Positions 25,504 to 33,834 of a DNA stretch of 64,000 nt are shown piece by piece. The number at the start of each line of letters is the position of its first letter. Within the stretch, counting starts at the first letter, position 1. Source of the stretch: Jeotgalibacillus terrae (lineage in GTDB: Bacteria; Bacillota; Bacilli; Bacillales; Jeotgalibacillaceae); NCBI RefSeq assembly GCF_016908195.1, contig NZ_JAFBDK010000009.1, positions 99,167 through 163,166 of the forward strand. Reading direction: 5' to 3'. The translations under genes and the position numbers were made by a program. The notes under the pieces were generated by a model. The model worked only from the letters and a program-made list of their open reading frames with translations, made no database searches and was not told the DNA's origin.

Positions 25504-25853
25504 TCTTTTGCAGACCCTCTCTCTCATGTTCTATATGTATAAATTTCCACCCAGCCCAATTCATTACCAATAAAATGAAAAGTACAGAGGACTTTTTCAG
25601 TATAATGGATAGACCACTGGTTTTGTCAATTAGTAACTTTATCCACATCAACCAATATTGTCGTTTTTCCTTGCTCTGATAGGATTTAATTATATATATT
25701 TTTTTTTGAACTTTTCAATCTATTTTTGTTTTATAATACGTTTGTCGTAAAATGTTCATATAATATAGAAAGAATTATTTTTCATACATCTTTAATTTGA
25801 TAGATGCGTTTCATTTTTGGGGCCCAGTAAGCTCCATCCCAGGAGTGCCTCCT
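25504..25853. other. AT-rich spacer without a recognised gene
   Basis: This stretch separates the unknown gene from the 6-phosphogluconolactonase terminator. It is AT-rich with long T runs (around 25690-25705) and has several possible -10 boxes such as TATAAT near 25763 and 25731. I see no open reading frame with a ribosome site and no known RNA. Confidence 0.4.
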
Positions 25854-25855
25854 TG

Positions 25856-25898
25856 AAAAAACCGCGGACAGCCAAACACTGTCCACGGTTATTTTTTA
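25856..25898 (-). terminator. Rho-independent terminator of pgl
   Basis: CCGTGGACAGTG and the arm CACTGTCC-like GGCTGTCCGCGG pair and are followed by TTTTTTC on the minus strand. An A/T-rich flank on the other side may let it work both ways. Confidence 0.82.
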
Positions 25899-25902
25899 AT
25901 CA

Positions 25903-26931
25903 TTATTTAGATAAAAACTTCACACATACAGGTTCCGGCACTTCTACTTTAACGTCTGTTTTAGTGAGTCTGCCTGATTCTTTGTCACGCTTAAGCAGGA
26001 CAAGGGAGTCGCTTTCCTGATTAGCCGCTACAATATAAGCTTCTGACGGATCTAACACAAAGTCTCTCGGCCAGTTACCTTCTGTCTCTGCGTACTCAAT
26101 GTGAGTGAGTTCTCCATTTTCTTCTGCTGAATAAACAGCAATTGAATTGTGTCCTCTATTACCGGCATAGACAAAACGGCCGTCCGATGACATATGAATC
26201 GCACTTCCCTGGCTGTTTTCTGTGAAGTCCCCGGGAATCGCCGGAATTGCCTGCAGCTGTCTGAATGCTCCGGTGCTGCTGTCATAAGCAAGCACAAGTA
26301 CTTCATTACTCAGCTCTGTCATGACGTATGCAAGCGGCTTGTCAGGATGGAACGTTAAGTGTCTTGGACCGGCGCCCGGCTCTGCGTTAAATACAGCAGC
26401 CTGCTTTAACTCCCCGCTCTGATAGGTATAAGAAATGATTTCATCCGTTCCAAGGTCAACTGCCACAAGATATTTACCATCCGGTGTAAAACCGCTGAAA
26501 TGCGCATGTGCAGCATCCTGGCGCTCATGAGGTCCTTCACCTTCATGCTGGATCAACGAAAGCTGCTCAGTCACTTTACCAGTTTCTTTATCACGTTTGA
26601 ATAGCGCAATCGTGCCGTCAAGGTAAGTAGCTGATGCCGCAAACTCACCGTCCGGGCTGACGCTAACGTGACAAGGTGAGCCATCCCTTTCATTAACGTG
26701 AGCAATAGCGGATAAAGAATCCCCAATTTTATATGACGCTATGCCACCTGGTGCAACTGTATACAGGTACTCCTGTTCTGCATCCATATTGACATAGGCA
26801 GGGCTCTTACCTTCTGCCGCCACCCCTTTCACCGTCAGATTTTCTTTTTCAGTATCAAGTTCAATCTCATATACACCTTTGCTGGACTTCTTGGTATATG
26901 TACCAATAAAACCTTTATATTTTGTCATCAT
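25903..26931 (-). CDS. pgl: 6-phosphogluconolactonase, YbhE/YkgB type
   Basis: A 342-residue seven-bladed beta-propeller of the lactonase family (COG2706), which hydrolyses 6-phosphoglucono-delta-lactone in the oxidative pentose phosphate pathway. Marks are FIGTYTKKSSKGVYEIELD, SPCHVSVSPDG, ERQDAAHAHFSGFTPDG, GPRHLTFHPD and the C-terminal WPRDFVLDPS blade. B. subtilis YkgB is the closest kind. The ATG at 26931 follows GGAG; the next codon is also ATG and is equally possible. Single gene. Confidence 0.86.
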   Translation of the reverse strand: MMTKYKGFIGTYTKKSSKGVYEIELDTEKENLTVKGVAAEGKSPAYVNMDAEQEYLYTVAPGGIASYKIGDSLSAIAHVNERDGSPCHVSVSPDGEFAASATYLDGTIALFKRDKETGKVTEQLSLIQHEGEGPHERQDAAHAHFSGFTPDGKYLVAVDLGTDEIISYTYQSGELKQAAVFNAEPGAGPRHLTFHPDKPLAYVMTELSNEVLVLAYDSSTGAFRQLQAIPAIPGDFTENSQGSAIHMSSDGRFVYAGNRGHNSIAVYSAEENGELTHIEYAETEGNWPRDFVLDPSEAYIVAANQESDSLVLLKRDKESGRLTKTDVKVEVPEPVCVKFLSK

Positions 26932-26988
26932 AATCGCTCCTCTCATCTTTACTATCTTTCCTTATTTTCATGCAGGAAAACGTAAAAA

Positions 26989-27915
26989 TCAAATTAAGAG
27001 CCACGCAATGAATGGAATTGTTGCAAGACTCAGCAATGTAGAGGCAAAAATCGTCACGATCGCAGTTTCTTCTTCACTAGTAAACTTGGAAAACAATACA
27101 GCTGTAATCATAGCTGATGGCATAGCTGCCTGAATGACGATCAATTGTGCTGTCCATCCTGTAAATGAAAAGAGTGATAAGATGCCCATCACTGAAAGTG
27201 GAATCACCAGAAGTCTGACTGTAACCGGGAACCAGAGCATGGGGAAAAGTACTTCTTTCCCTCTTTTTAAAAGTGGAGGAAGCAGCATGCCCACATACAG
27301 CATTGCCATTGGGGCTGCAAGGGCTGCAAGCATTTCCACAAACTGAATCATCATGCCGGGTGGTTTAAAGCCGCTGAGTGCAACGATCATCCCAATGACA
27401 ATTGCAATCACAGGCATATTAATGACAGCCTTGAGTTGACTAATATGAAATTTCCCTTCAGATTGCAGCATGTAAATCACTACTGTATACACAACCAGGC
27501 TGAGCCCTGCATCAAAAATCGCTGCAAGAAACCCTCCTGCCGGACCAAAAATCGTTGCGGCAAGCGGGATGCCCAGAAAGCCTGTATTGCCAAGCGCGCC
27601 AAGGATCACCATCTTCTTGCCGAACATCGAGCGTATTTTCAATAGTACAGTCAGGATTTTAACAAATATGAGTGCACCAATATGATACATAATCGAAATG
27701 GCAAAAATCAGACCCGCTTCCGCTAAAGCATCCCCTGTCAAATCCACACTGAAAACACCATTTAAAATGACAGCCGGTACAGCAATATTTAAGATAAGTA
27801 ATATAAGGACTGATTTCACCTCAGCTGTAACATTTACCCGCAGTGCAAATATTGAGCCTGTCGCAATCATCAGACCCATAACAATAATGGTAGAAATAAC
27901 TGTTTGAATGTCCAT
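26989..27915 (-). CDS. AEC-family transporter (auxin efflux carrier fold)
   Basis: A 308-residue membrane protein with about ten hydrophobic helices in two halves and the crossing motif regions GALGNTGFLGIPLA and QAAMPSAMITAVLFSKF, typical of bacterial AEC carriers such as malate or malonate transporters. Substrate unknown. ATG at 27915 follows AGGGAAG at seven bases; an ATG eleven codons earlier lacks a clear site. The upstream spacer with an inverted repeat is shared with a divergent gene. Confidence 0.83.
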   Translation of the reverse strand: MDIQTVISTIIVMGLMIATGSIFALRVNVTAEVKSVLILLILNIAVPAVILNGVFSVDLTGDALAEAGLIFAISIMYHIGALIFVKILTVLLKIRSMFGKKMVILGALGNTGFLGIPLAATIFGPAGGFLAAIFDAGLSLVVYTVVIYMLQSEGKFHISQLKAVINMPVIAIVIGMIVALSGFKPPGMMIQFVEMLAALAAPMAMLYVGMLLPPLLKRGKEVLFPMLWFPVTVRLLVIPLSVMGILSLFSFTGWTAQLIVIQAAMPSAMITAVLFSKFTSEEETAIVTIFASTLLSLATIPFIAWLLI

Positions 27916-27989
27916 CTCGAAACTTCCCTCAACATTTAATTTTTTCAATCGTACGCTACTTATCCAGATATGTCCAACCGATTTATTTC

Positions 27990-28010
27990 ACGTTCATGTT
28001 TAATGAACGT
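27990..28010. promoter_or_regulatory. Inverted repeat in a divergent promoter region
   Basis: ACGTTCAT (27990-27997) and ATGAACGT (28003-28010) are perfect arms around a 5-base spacer, located between the AEC transporter gene and the divergent M50-like gene. This looks like an operator for a dimeric regulator, TetR style, but no regulator gene is adjacent. Confidence 0.45.
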
Positions 28011-28065
28011 TTGACCGGGAAACATGTCTAGACAATACATGAAAAATAATGTTAGAGGTGCTAAT

Positions 28066-28545
28066 ATGTTTCAACTTAAGGATATCTGGACTTTCTTATG
28101 GTCCTTTCTCATAGTCTTTCCAACCGTTTCACTCGTTCACCAGCTTGGACATGCATTCTTCGCCAGAATCTTTGGTGGAACCTCCAACTTTGCCTTAGGG
28201 AGAGGCAAATGTCTGATTAAATTCGGTGGAATCAGTATTCACAGCATTTACTTTCTCGATTCATTTTGTAAGTATACGTCTTTAAAATATAATAATCGCG
28301 TCACAAATACCCTTGTCCACCTGGGGGGCGTTATTTTTAATTTCGGTTCTATTTTCCTTATTAACATTTCAATTATGCAGGACATCATCGGACCGGATAT
28401 CTTCTTTTATCAATATTCCTATTTCTCATTATACTTCGCTGCTTTTTCACTCCTGCCAGTTAACTTTGGCAACGGGAAATTCAGTGACGGTTATGCCGCC
28501 TACCGTATTTTGAGGTACGGGGAAGAATTACAACTGGAGAACTAA
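28066..28545 (+). CDS. M50-like membrane protein with HQxxH in place of HExxH
   Basis: A 159-residue protein with about four hydrophobic segments. VHQLGHAFFARIFGG near residue 25 has the layout of the zinc motif of site-2 proteases (HExxH), but the catalytic Glu is Gln; NFGNGKFSDGYAAYR near the C terminus resembles the second M50 motif, in which Asp in N-x-x-P-x-x-x-x-D-G completes the site. If this reading is right, it is a small inactive or altered member. The ATG at 28066 follows AGAGGTG; an ATG fourteen codons earlier lacks such a site. It precedes nei by 28 bases in the same direction. Confidence 0.6.
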   Translation: MFQLKDIWTFLWSFLIVFPTVSLVHQLGHAFFARIFGGTSNFALGRGKCLIKFGGISIHSIYFLDSFCKYTSLKYNNRVTNTLVHLGGVIFNFGSIFLINISIMQDIIGPDIFFYQYSYFSLYFAAFSLLPVNFGNGKFSDGYAAYRILRYGEELQLEN

Positions 28546-28573
28546 CCAACTTAATCAAAAAGGAAGATGCCTA

Positions 28574-29407
28574 ATGCCTGAAGGTCCTGAAATCAGACGT
28601 GCAGCTGATCAGGTTGAAAAAGCCCTGAAAGGCCGGCAAGTCATGGAAGTTCACTTTGCATTTGACCACCTGAAGGATTACGAAGACTTTTTCTCAGGTG
28701 CAAAAGTGTTGAAAATTGATACAGTCGGTAAAGCGATGCTGATGCGCTTTTCAAATGGATTCACCGTCTATACGCACAATCAGCTTTATGGTAAATGGGT
28801 CGTCAGAAACGCTTATAATTATCCTAAGACCAATAGACAGCTCAGGTTCGCCGTTCACAATGAAAAGAAGTCCGCACTGCTATACAGTTCATCAGACATT
28901 GAAGTGATGCGCGATGAGGAGGTTCACCTGCATCCTTTTATCCAAAGGGCTGGTCCTGATGTATTAAATGATCAGGTAACAGTTAATGAGCTGATCGAAC
29001 GGATCAACAGTAAGAAGTTCAGCGGCAGAAGATGGACGGCACTTCTGCTTGATCAGGGGTTTGTAGCAGGGAATGGAAATTACCTGAGAAGTGAGATCTT
29101 ATTCAAAGCAGGTATTCACCCCTCTCTCAGACCCAAAGACTGCAGCGCGGAGCAAATCAAAGCAGCGGCTGAAGCAATCATTCAATTGACGGTTCAGTCC
29201 TATGAAACAGGGGGTATTACAAACGATCTTGACCTCGCAAACAAATTGAAGGCTGAAGGTAAAAAGCGGTCGCAATACAGACACTGGGTGTTCAACCGAG
29301 CGGGGCAGTCATGCAGAATTGATGGTACACCGATCGAGAAGATAACAGCCGCTTCAAGAAGACTTTATTTTTGTCCAACCTGTCAGCAGATTGAGGAACT
29401 GAAGTGA
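28574..29407 (+). CDS. DNA glycosylase/AP lyase, Fpg/Nei family
   Basis: A 277-residue enzyme starting MPEGPEIRRA, whose processed Pro2 is the Schiff-base nucleophile and Glu3 the acid of Fpg/Nei glycosylases, which excise oxidised bases. The H2TH motif is around DQGFVAGNGNYLRSEILF. The C-terminal zinc finger is altered: normal enzymes have two CxxC pairs, here CRIDG has one Cys with Asp at the second place, while the last pair, CPTC, is intact. It resembles endonuclease VIII (Nei) more than MutM. An overlap of four bases with cwlK points to co-transcription. Confidence 0.87.
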   Translation: MPEGPEIRRAADQVEKALKGRQVMEVHFAFDHLKDYEDFFSGAKVLKIDTVGKAMLMRFSNGFTVYTHNQLYGKWVVRNAYNYPKTNRQLRFAVHNEKKSALLYSSSDIEVMRDEEVHLHPFIQRAGPDVLNDQVTVNELIERINSKKFSGRRWTALLLDQGFVAGNGNYLRSEILFKAGIHPSLRPKDCSAEQIKAAAEAIIQLTVQSYETGGITNDLDLANKLKAEGKKRSQYRHWVFNRAGQSCRIDGTPIEKITAASRRLYFCPTCQQIEELK

Positions 29408-29943
29408 AAAAATTTATTTTTATCGCAGTTTTGTTAACCGGTGCGGGCTGGCTGATCTGGAAAGAACTTCAGCATCGTGAAGAATTACGCAATCGCCCTC
29501 TGCCAACCGGCCTTCATCCAATTGTAGAAGAAAAACAGGATGAGCTCGTACAAAAATCCTCTGAGGAAGGGATTAATATCGTCATTACTGATGGCTTCAG
29601 ATCATTTGAAGAGCAGGATGAGATCTTCGCGCAGGGTCGTACACGTGATGGAAATATTGTGTCTTATGCTGAAGGTGGAGAATCTTATCATAACTATGGG
29701 CTTGCGATAGACTTTGCCCTCCAGACGGATAATGATGTCATTTGGGATCTGGAGTATGATGGAAACGGTAACGGGGAATCTGATTGGATGGAAGTTGTGG
29801 ATATTTCGAAAGACCTTGGGTTTACCTGGGGCGGGGATTTCAGAGGGTTTAAAGATTATCCTCATTTTGAGATGCGGTTTGGCTTGTCGATCAGTGAGTT
29901 AAAGCGTGGAGAACGTCCGGCTGAAGGTCCTGTTATTTATTGA
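29404..29943 (+). CDS. Peptidoglycan peptidase M15, CwlK-like
   Basis: A 179-residue protein with an N-terminal hydrophobic anchor (KKFIFIAVLLTGAGWLIW) and an M15 (VanY/CwlK) domain outside the cell. Zinc ligands are seen in SYHNYGLAIDF (His and Asp) and YPHFEMRF (His), with DGFRS as the family start motif. B. subtilis CwlK, which this resembles, cleaves the L-Ala-D-Glu bond of peptidoglycan stem peptides. Translation starts at GTG, overlapping the stop of the glycosylase gene. Confidence 0.85.
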   Translation: MKKFIFIAVLLTGAGWLIWKELQHREELRNRPLPTGLHPIVEEKQDELVQKSSEEGINIVITDGFRSFEEQDEIFAQGRTRDGNIVSYAEGGESYHNYGLAIDFALQTDNDVIWDLEYDGNGNGESDWMEVVDISKDLGFTWGGDFRGFKDYPHFEMRFGLSISELKRGERPAEGPVIY

Positions 29944-29998
29944 AGGAAAAGCGAAATTAGAGCGAGATATAGTCGGGCACTTGAATAAGTAAAAAGGT

Positions 29999-30146
29999 GA
30001 TAGAAATCACATGGAAGGTAATAGATAAAAGTAAGAAGATCATAGATATATCCGGCCTATAAGGAAAAAATTTTAATTAAATAGAAAGATGATGCAATTA
30101 AACCAATAAGTCATAGATAAAACACCAAAGCTGATAGAAATAACCA
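29999..30146 (+). repeat. 21-bp-phased tandem array, GATAGAAAT type, two blocks
   Basis: Counting from TAG of GATAGAAAT, copies lie at 30001, 30022 and 30043, then, after 50 bp, at 30093 (GATGCAATT), 30114 and 30135. Within each block the spacing is exactly 21. It fills the spacer between the cwlK stop and the terminator at 30169. The motif matches the arrays at the left edge and at 33.7 kb. Confidence 0.75.
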
Positions 30147-30168
30147 ACGATCCTCTATTCATCTATGT

Positions 30169-30207
30169 AAAAAGCGGTCATTCCACAAATTGGAATGACC
30201 GCTTTTT
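30169..30207. terminator. Bidirectional rho-independent terminator
   Basis: AAAGCGGTCATTCCA and TGGAATGACCGCTTT form a 15-bp perfect stem with A and T runs outside, between the convergent cwlK and HAD genes. Confidence 0.93.
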
Positions 30208-30208
30208 C

Positions 30209-30838
30209 TCAACTCACAATCGAACAAACTTCTTCAATCCTGCTAATCCGATAATCCGCCTGCGATGCTTCTTCTTCAGAGCCAAACCCGTATGTACAGA
30301 AAATGACCGGAATGTTATGTTCTTTAGCAGCTTCTATATCAGAATAACGATCTCCGACCATAAATGCTTCAGATTTCCCGAACTTATCAAAGTGCGCCAT
30401 TAAAATATCACCCTTTTTTTCTCCATGGATGGTACCAAGACAGATTGGATCTCTGAAATAATGTCTGATGTCCTGAGAATCCAATATCATATCAAGATAA
30501 TGAGTGCCGCAATTAGAAGCAGTTGTCAGCGTGTGTCCATTATTTTTTAATTGCTGAAGTGTTTCTTTGACACCCGGGAACAAAATATCCTTCCCCTTTA
30601 CCAGCTGATCAAGAAATTCACTTCTGCGCCTTCTTATGATCGTAATTTCCTGAGGAGTAGCATCCGGAACAACCTTTGCCCAGAACGCATTTCCTGTTAA
30701 CCCGTAAGCTGACTGAAGCGTTTCTTTTGACGGCTCCTGAATATGGGGCATATCTTCTACTGCCAAGTGTAAAGCCTGAAGTAAGTAGTCAGTGGAATCA
30801 ATAATCGTTCCATCAAGATCGAATAAAATCAGTGCCAC
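30209..30838 (-). CDS. HAD-family phosphatase
   Basis: A 209-residue haloacid dehalogenase-like hydrolase of the phosphoglycolate phosphatase/PpaX kind. Motif I, LFDLDGTIIDS, has the nucleophilic Asp; motif II is TTASNCG; motif III/IV is in VGDRYSDIEAAKEH. A helical cap lies between motifs I and II. It would dephosphorylate a small phosphorylated metabolite, not identified. Single gene with an AGGAGG site. Confidence 0.87.
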   Translation of the reverse strand: MALILFDLDGTIIDSTDYLLQALHLAVEDMPHIQEPSKETLQSAYGLTGNAFWAKVVPDATPQEITIIRRRRSEFLDQLVKGKDILFPGVKETLQQLKNNGHTLTTASNCGTHYLDMILDSQDIRHYFRDPICLGTIHGEKKGDILMAHFDKFGKSEAFMVGDRYSDIEAAKEHNIPVIFCTYGFGSEEEASQADYRISRIEEVCSIVS

Positions 30839-30943
30839 ATTCTTATCCTCCTGTTTTGTCTTTTTTATTATTATGGCATACTTTCGCCAGGAAGGAAAAA
30901 AATGAGTGAATGTTCACAATACTTTCCGATTCACATCATGATG

Positions 30944-32458
30944 TTATTTACAACGCTCGATTCCCTTTACTTGTGCTTTTTTCAGTCTTGCAAAATAGTC
31001 TTTAATGATTTCTTCGTCTGAATGAGGGATATATTCCCCTTTAATAATCTGCGCACCGTTAATGCAACCGCTCGTCAGTAAAATTAAATCTCCTTCATTT
31101 GACTGGGCCAGCGCTTTTAATACACCTTCTTTTCTTGTTAAAGAAGTAGTAATCGAAGGGTCATAAGGATTTTTAAAGCCTGTCATTACCTGATCGACAA
31201 CTTTACCAGGGTCATGATGACCGGGATGGTCAACAGTGACCACGATTTCATCTGCCTGTCCCTCTGCAGTTTCAGCCATACGCGGCATTTTATTAAAATC
31301 ACGAATACCGATTCCGGCGATCATCGCAATCATTTTCTGATGAGGCAGCTTTTTCGCTTCAGCCAATAAGCTATTTAATGCAACCGGCGTGTGTGCGTAA
31401 TCAATGATAATCTTGCGGCTACCATATTCTTCAATGACTTGAAAACGGCCTTTCGGATTCTCAATGTTTTTTAGCAAAGGAATGATCAGATCGATGTCAA
31501 AACCGTGATGAAGTGCAGTACCAATGGCACTGAGCAGGTTGTGCACATTATAATTCCCATATACAGATGAATTCACCAGATAAGACTGACCATTGACGAG
31601 CAGTTCAAACATCGTTCCACTCTCAGATACATGGCAATTATCAGCAATCAAATCTGCTCCTGAATGCCTGTCCAGGCTATAGGTAATCAGATCTCCCTTA
31701 AAGCGTTCTGAGAGTTCTCTGCCCATTTCATCATCTATATTGACAACTGCCGTATACGCCTGATCAAAAAGCTTCATCTTTGCTTCTTTATAGTTGGCAA
31801 ATGTTTTGTGGTATTCAAGGTGTTCAGCCGAAATATTTGTGTGAATAGCTGTATCGAATTGAATGCCATGTACTCTTTTCTGGTCGATGGCGATAGATGA
31901 GACTTCCATCACGACTGCATCATCCTGTCTTGCGGACAGATCCCGAAAGATGGCATGCAGGTCTGAAGCCTCCGGTGTGGTTGGAGTACTTTTTTTATAG
32001 ATAATCTCTTCCTGAGAAGCGAAAATACCGTTTGTGCCGATTGAACCGGTCTTCAAGCCACACTGAGTTAACAGAGATTTTACGAAGGCAGCAACGGTTG
32101 TTTTGCCATTGGTCCCTGTGACGCCAATCGTTTTAATGTTCCGGTCAGCCTGTTCATAAAAGAGAATGGCAAATTCGGCGAAAGCTTCACGTCCATCCTT
32201 TACTACACCGAATGCGCGGTCAGGATACTGTGCTGAAACTTTTTCAATCAGTTTCTGATCAGTTCCAATGATCATCACCGCACCATTTTCAATCGCTTCA
32301 TGCATATGATTGTGCCCGTCTGAGTTTTCTCCCTTCAGGCAAAAAAATACACAATGGTCTCCGGCCTGTCTCGAATCGTATGTCATATGACTGACCTGCT
32401 TCATCGGTGTATTATAATATGCAGTGATAAACGATAATTGATTTAAATAAATAAACAT
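30944..32458 (-). CDS. MurE-like Mur ligase with altered amino-acid motifs
   Basis: A 504-residue Mur ligase. The N-terminal UDP-substrate domain has MTYDSRQAGDHCVFFCLKG, the P-loop is GVTGTNGKTT, and the central and C-terminal domains follow in MurE order (TTPEASDLH, GNYNVHNLLSAIG, DYAHTP). Normal MurE has DNPR for diaminopimelate or DNPA for lysine; here the site reads DHPGHHDP, and the later GKGHE motif is replaced by SGCINGAQ. It stands alone, far from any division cluster, so it is likely a paralogue that ligates a different amino acid or acceptor. Calling it the housekeeping MurE would be unsafe. Confidence 0.78.
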   Translation of the reverse strand: MFIYLNQLSFITAYYNTPMKQVSHMTYDSRQAGDHCVFFCLKGENSDGHNHMHEAIENGAVMIIGTDQKLIEKVSAQYPDRAFGVVKDGREAFAEFAILFYEQADRNIKTIGVTGTNGKTTVAAFVKSLLTQCGLKTGSIGTNGIFASQEEIIYKKSTPTTPEASDLHAIFRDLSARQDDAVVMEVSSIAIDQKRVHGIQFDTAIHTNISAEHLEYHKTFANYKEAKMKLFDQAYTAVVNIDDEMGRELSERFKGDLITYSLDRHSGADLIADNCHVSESGTMFELLVNGQSYLVNSSVYGNYNVHNLLSAIGTALHHGFDIDLIIPLLKNIENPKGRFQVIEEYGSRKIIIDYAHTPVALNSLLAEAKKLPHQKMIAMIAGIGIRDFNKMPRMAETAEGQADEIVVTVDHPGHHDPGKVVDQVMTGFKNPYDPSITTSLTRKEGVLKALAQSNEGDLILLTSGCINGAQIIKGEYIPHSDEEIIKDYFARLKKAQVKGIERCK

Positions 32459-32574
32459 GTGTCATCCCCTGTCTCTTTTTCCTGATACCTATTCCTTTCC
32501 CTTAAATTCGACAGAAAATGCACACTTGCTTATATTTAGTTCAAGCGATGTGCTTACGGTAAAATCATAACGGA

Positions 32575-32940
32575 TTATCCATTATCACACTCGCATACCA
32601 TTAAGACATTTCCATCAGGATCTTCGAACGTAAAAAACTCCTCAAACTCGATTTCACTGATATGATCAGCCTCAAAATCCTGAATGTACGCGTAACTCTT
32701 ATGAATGTCTGTCGTATTAAAATGGAATAATGGTGCACGATGCTTTTTCGATTTCTTATAAATTTTCTGATCCAGTACAAGATTATGACCATCACGAAGT
32801 CTCAGCACATATAAATGGCCGTTAATAATTTCATCAGTTGGTTCAATACTTAGCAGGCCGCAATACCAGTCCCTGGCAGCTTCCACGTCTTTCACTGCAA
32901 TAAAGGTTGCACCGATCTTCGGCTGAATAGGATTTTCCAT
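32575..32940 (-). CDS. VOC-superfamily (glyoxalase/dioxygenase fold) protein
   Basis: A 121-residue single-domain protein with the beta-alpha-beta-beta-beta fold repeats of the vicinal oxygen chelate superfamily: KIGATFIAVKDVEAARDWYCGLL at the start, LFHFNTTDIHKSYAYIQ in the middle, and EFFTFEDPDGNVLMVCEC at the end. Such proteins bind a metal or small ligand; specific function unknown. GAGGAGG lies before the ATG at 32940; an ATG two codons earlier is too close to it. Single gene. Confidence 0.82.
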   Translation of the reverse strand: MENPIQPKIGATFIAVKDVEAARDWYCGLLSIEPTDEIINGHLYVLRLRDGHNLVLDQKIYKKSKKHRAPLFHFNTTDIHKSYAYIQDFEADHISEIEFEEFFTFEDPDGNVLMVCECDNG

Positions 32941-33064
32941 ATACATACCTCCTCAAAGTTCATAGAGAACCATTTCCTTACAGGTTTCAGATTTTCCTGC
33001 CTATCTGTTCAATTTGAACAAAGTGTTTTAAGATAGATGAAAAAGAGTTTATCCGGAGGGTATT

Positions 33065-33556
33065 ATGACTGTTATCAGAAAAGCCAATGAAGCCGATATT
33101 CCGGCTATGAATGATATTTACAACCAGGCGGTTCTTGAAACCGTAGCGACATTTGATCTGAATCCTCATACGCTTGAACAGCGCACAGACTGGTTCAGCC
33201 GCTATCAGGACCGCTATCCGCTTTTTACAGCTGAGATTGATGGTGAGGTTGCCGGCTATGGCAGCCTGAGTCCGTTTCGCGATAAAGAGGCCTACAAAGA
33301 TACAGTGGAGCTTTCTATCTATTTATCACCGCGTTTTCAGGGAAATGGATTAGGGAAGAACATGATGAATGTATTAATTGAGGATGCAAAGAAACGGGGA
33401 TTTCATACAATTATCAGCGGAATCACAGGTGGGAATGAAGTCAGTGTCAGACTTCATGAGCGCTTCGGGTTTGAGTTTGTCGGAAATTTTAAAGAAGTTG
33501 GGCACAAGTTTGGAGAATGGCAGGACGTTCATTTTTATCAGCTGATTTTAAAGTAA
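33065..33556 (+). CDS. GNAT N-acetyltransferase, phosphinothricin/methionine sulfoximine type
   Basis: A 163-residue GNAT enzyme of the Pat/YwnH kind, which acetylates the amino group of amino-acid analogues such as methionine sulfoximine. Marks: DIYNQAVLETVATFD near the N terminus, the acetyl-CoA loop SPRFQGNGLGKNMM, GFHTIISGITGGNEVSVRLHERFGF, and the final GHKFGEWQDVHFYQL, which is strongly conserved in this group. Single gene with a good ribosome site. The natural substrate is not certain. Confidence 0.88.
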   Translation: MTVIRKANEADIPAMNDIYNQAVLETVATFDLNPHTLEQRTDWFSRYQDRYPLFTAEIDGEVAGYGSLSPFRDKEAYKDTVELSIYLSPRFQGNGLGKNMMNVLIEDAKKRGFHTIISGITGGNEVSVRLHERFGFEFVGNFKEVGHKFGEWQDVHFYQLILK

Positions 33557-33597
33557 GGTTACTTGGTGGCAGCAGGACGTTTTGGTGTTGCGGCTGA

Positions 33598-33786
33598 GAT
33601 TATCTGGCGGCGGGTTAATTCCATCACCTTTTGAATTTTATCTATCAGGTCGGGTGATGATTCTGACACCTTTTAGCCGAATTCGCACTACGCCCTGGCG
33701 GCTTCAGGTAATTGTGTTACCAAACTGCATGATTCTATCACCAATCGAAATAATTCCATCACCTTTAACCATAATTCTATCGCGGT
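33598..33786 (-). repeat. 21-bp-phased tandem array, GATAGAAT type (inverted), two blocks
   Basis: Read on the plus strand, TTCYATCACC-like decamers start at 33619, 33640 and 33661, then, 51 bp on, at 33712, 33733, 33754 and 33775. Within blocks every spacing is 21. The reverse complement is GGTGATAGAA, the motif of the arrays at 0.1 and 30.1 kb. Weak copies keep the same phase at 33682 and 33703. The array fills the spacer between the acetyltransferase and the asnO terminator. Confidence 0.8.
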
Positions 33787-33796
33787 CAACCCAATG

Positions 33797-33830
33797 AAAA
33801 AAGCGGAAGCACCACGCTTCCGCTTTCTGC
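33797..33830. terminator. Rho-independent terminator of the asparagine synthetase gene
   Basis: AAAGCGGAAGC and GCTTCCGCTTT form an 11-bp perfect stem around ACCAC; on the minus strand the stem is followed by T residues. Confidence 0.9.
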
Positions 33831-33834
33831 ACGC

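Noticed and set aside
25813..25855. Possible structured RNA around GGGGCCCAGTAAGCTCC
   Set aside because: It is short, has no clear partner helix or terminator of its own, and matches no RNA family I know.
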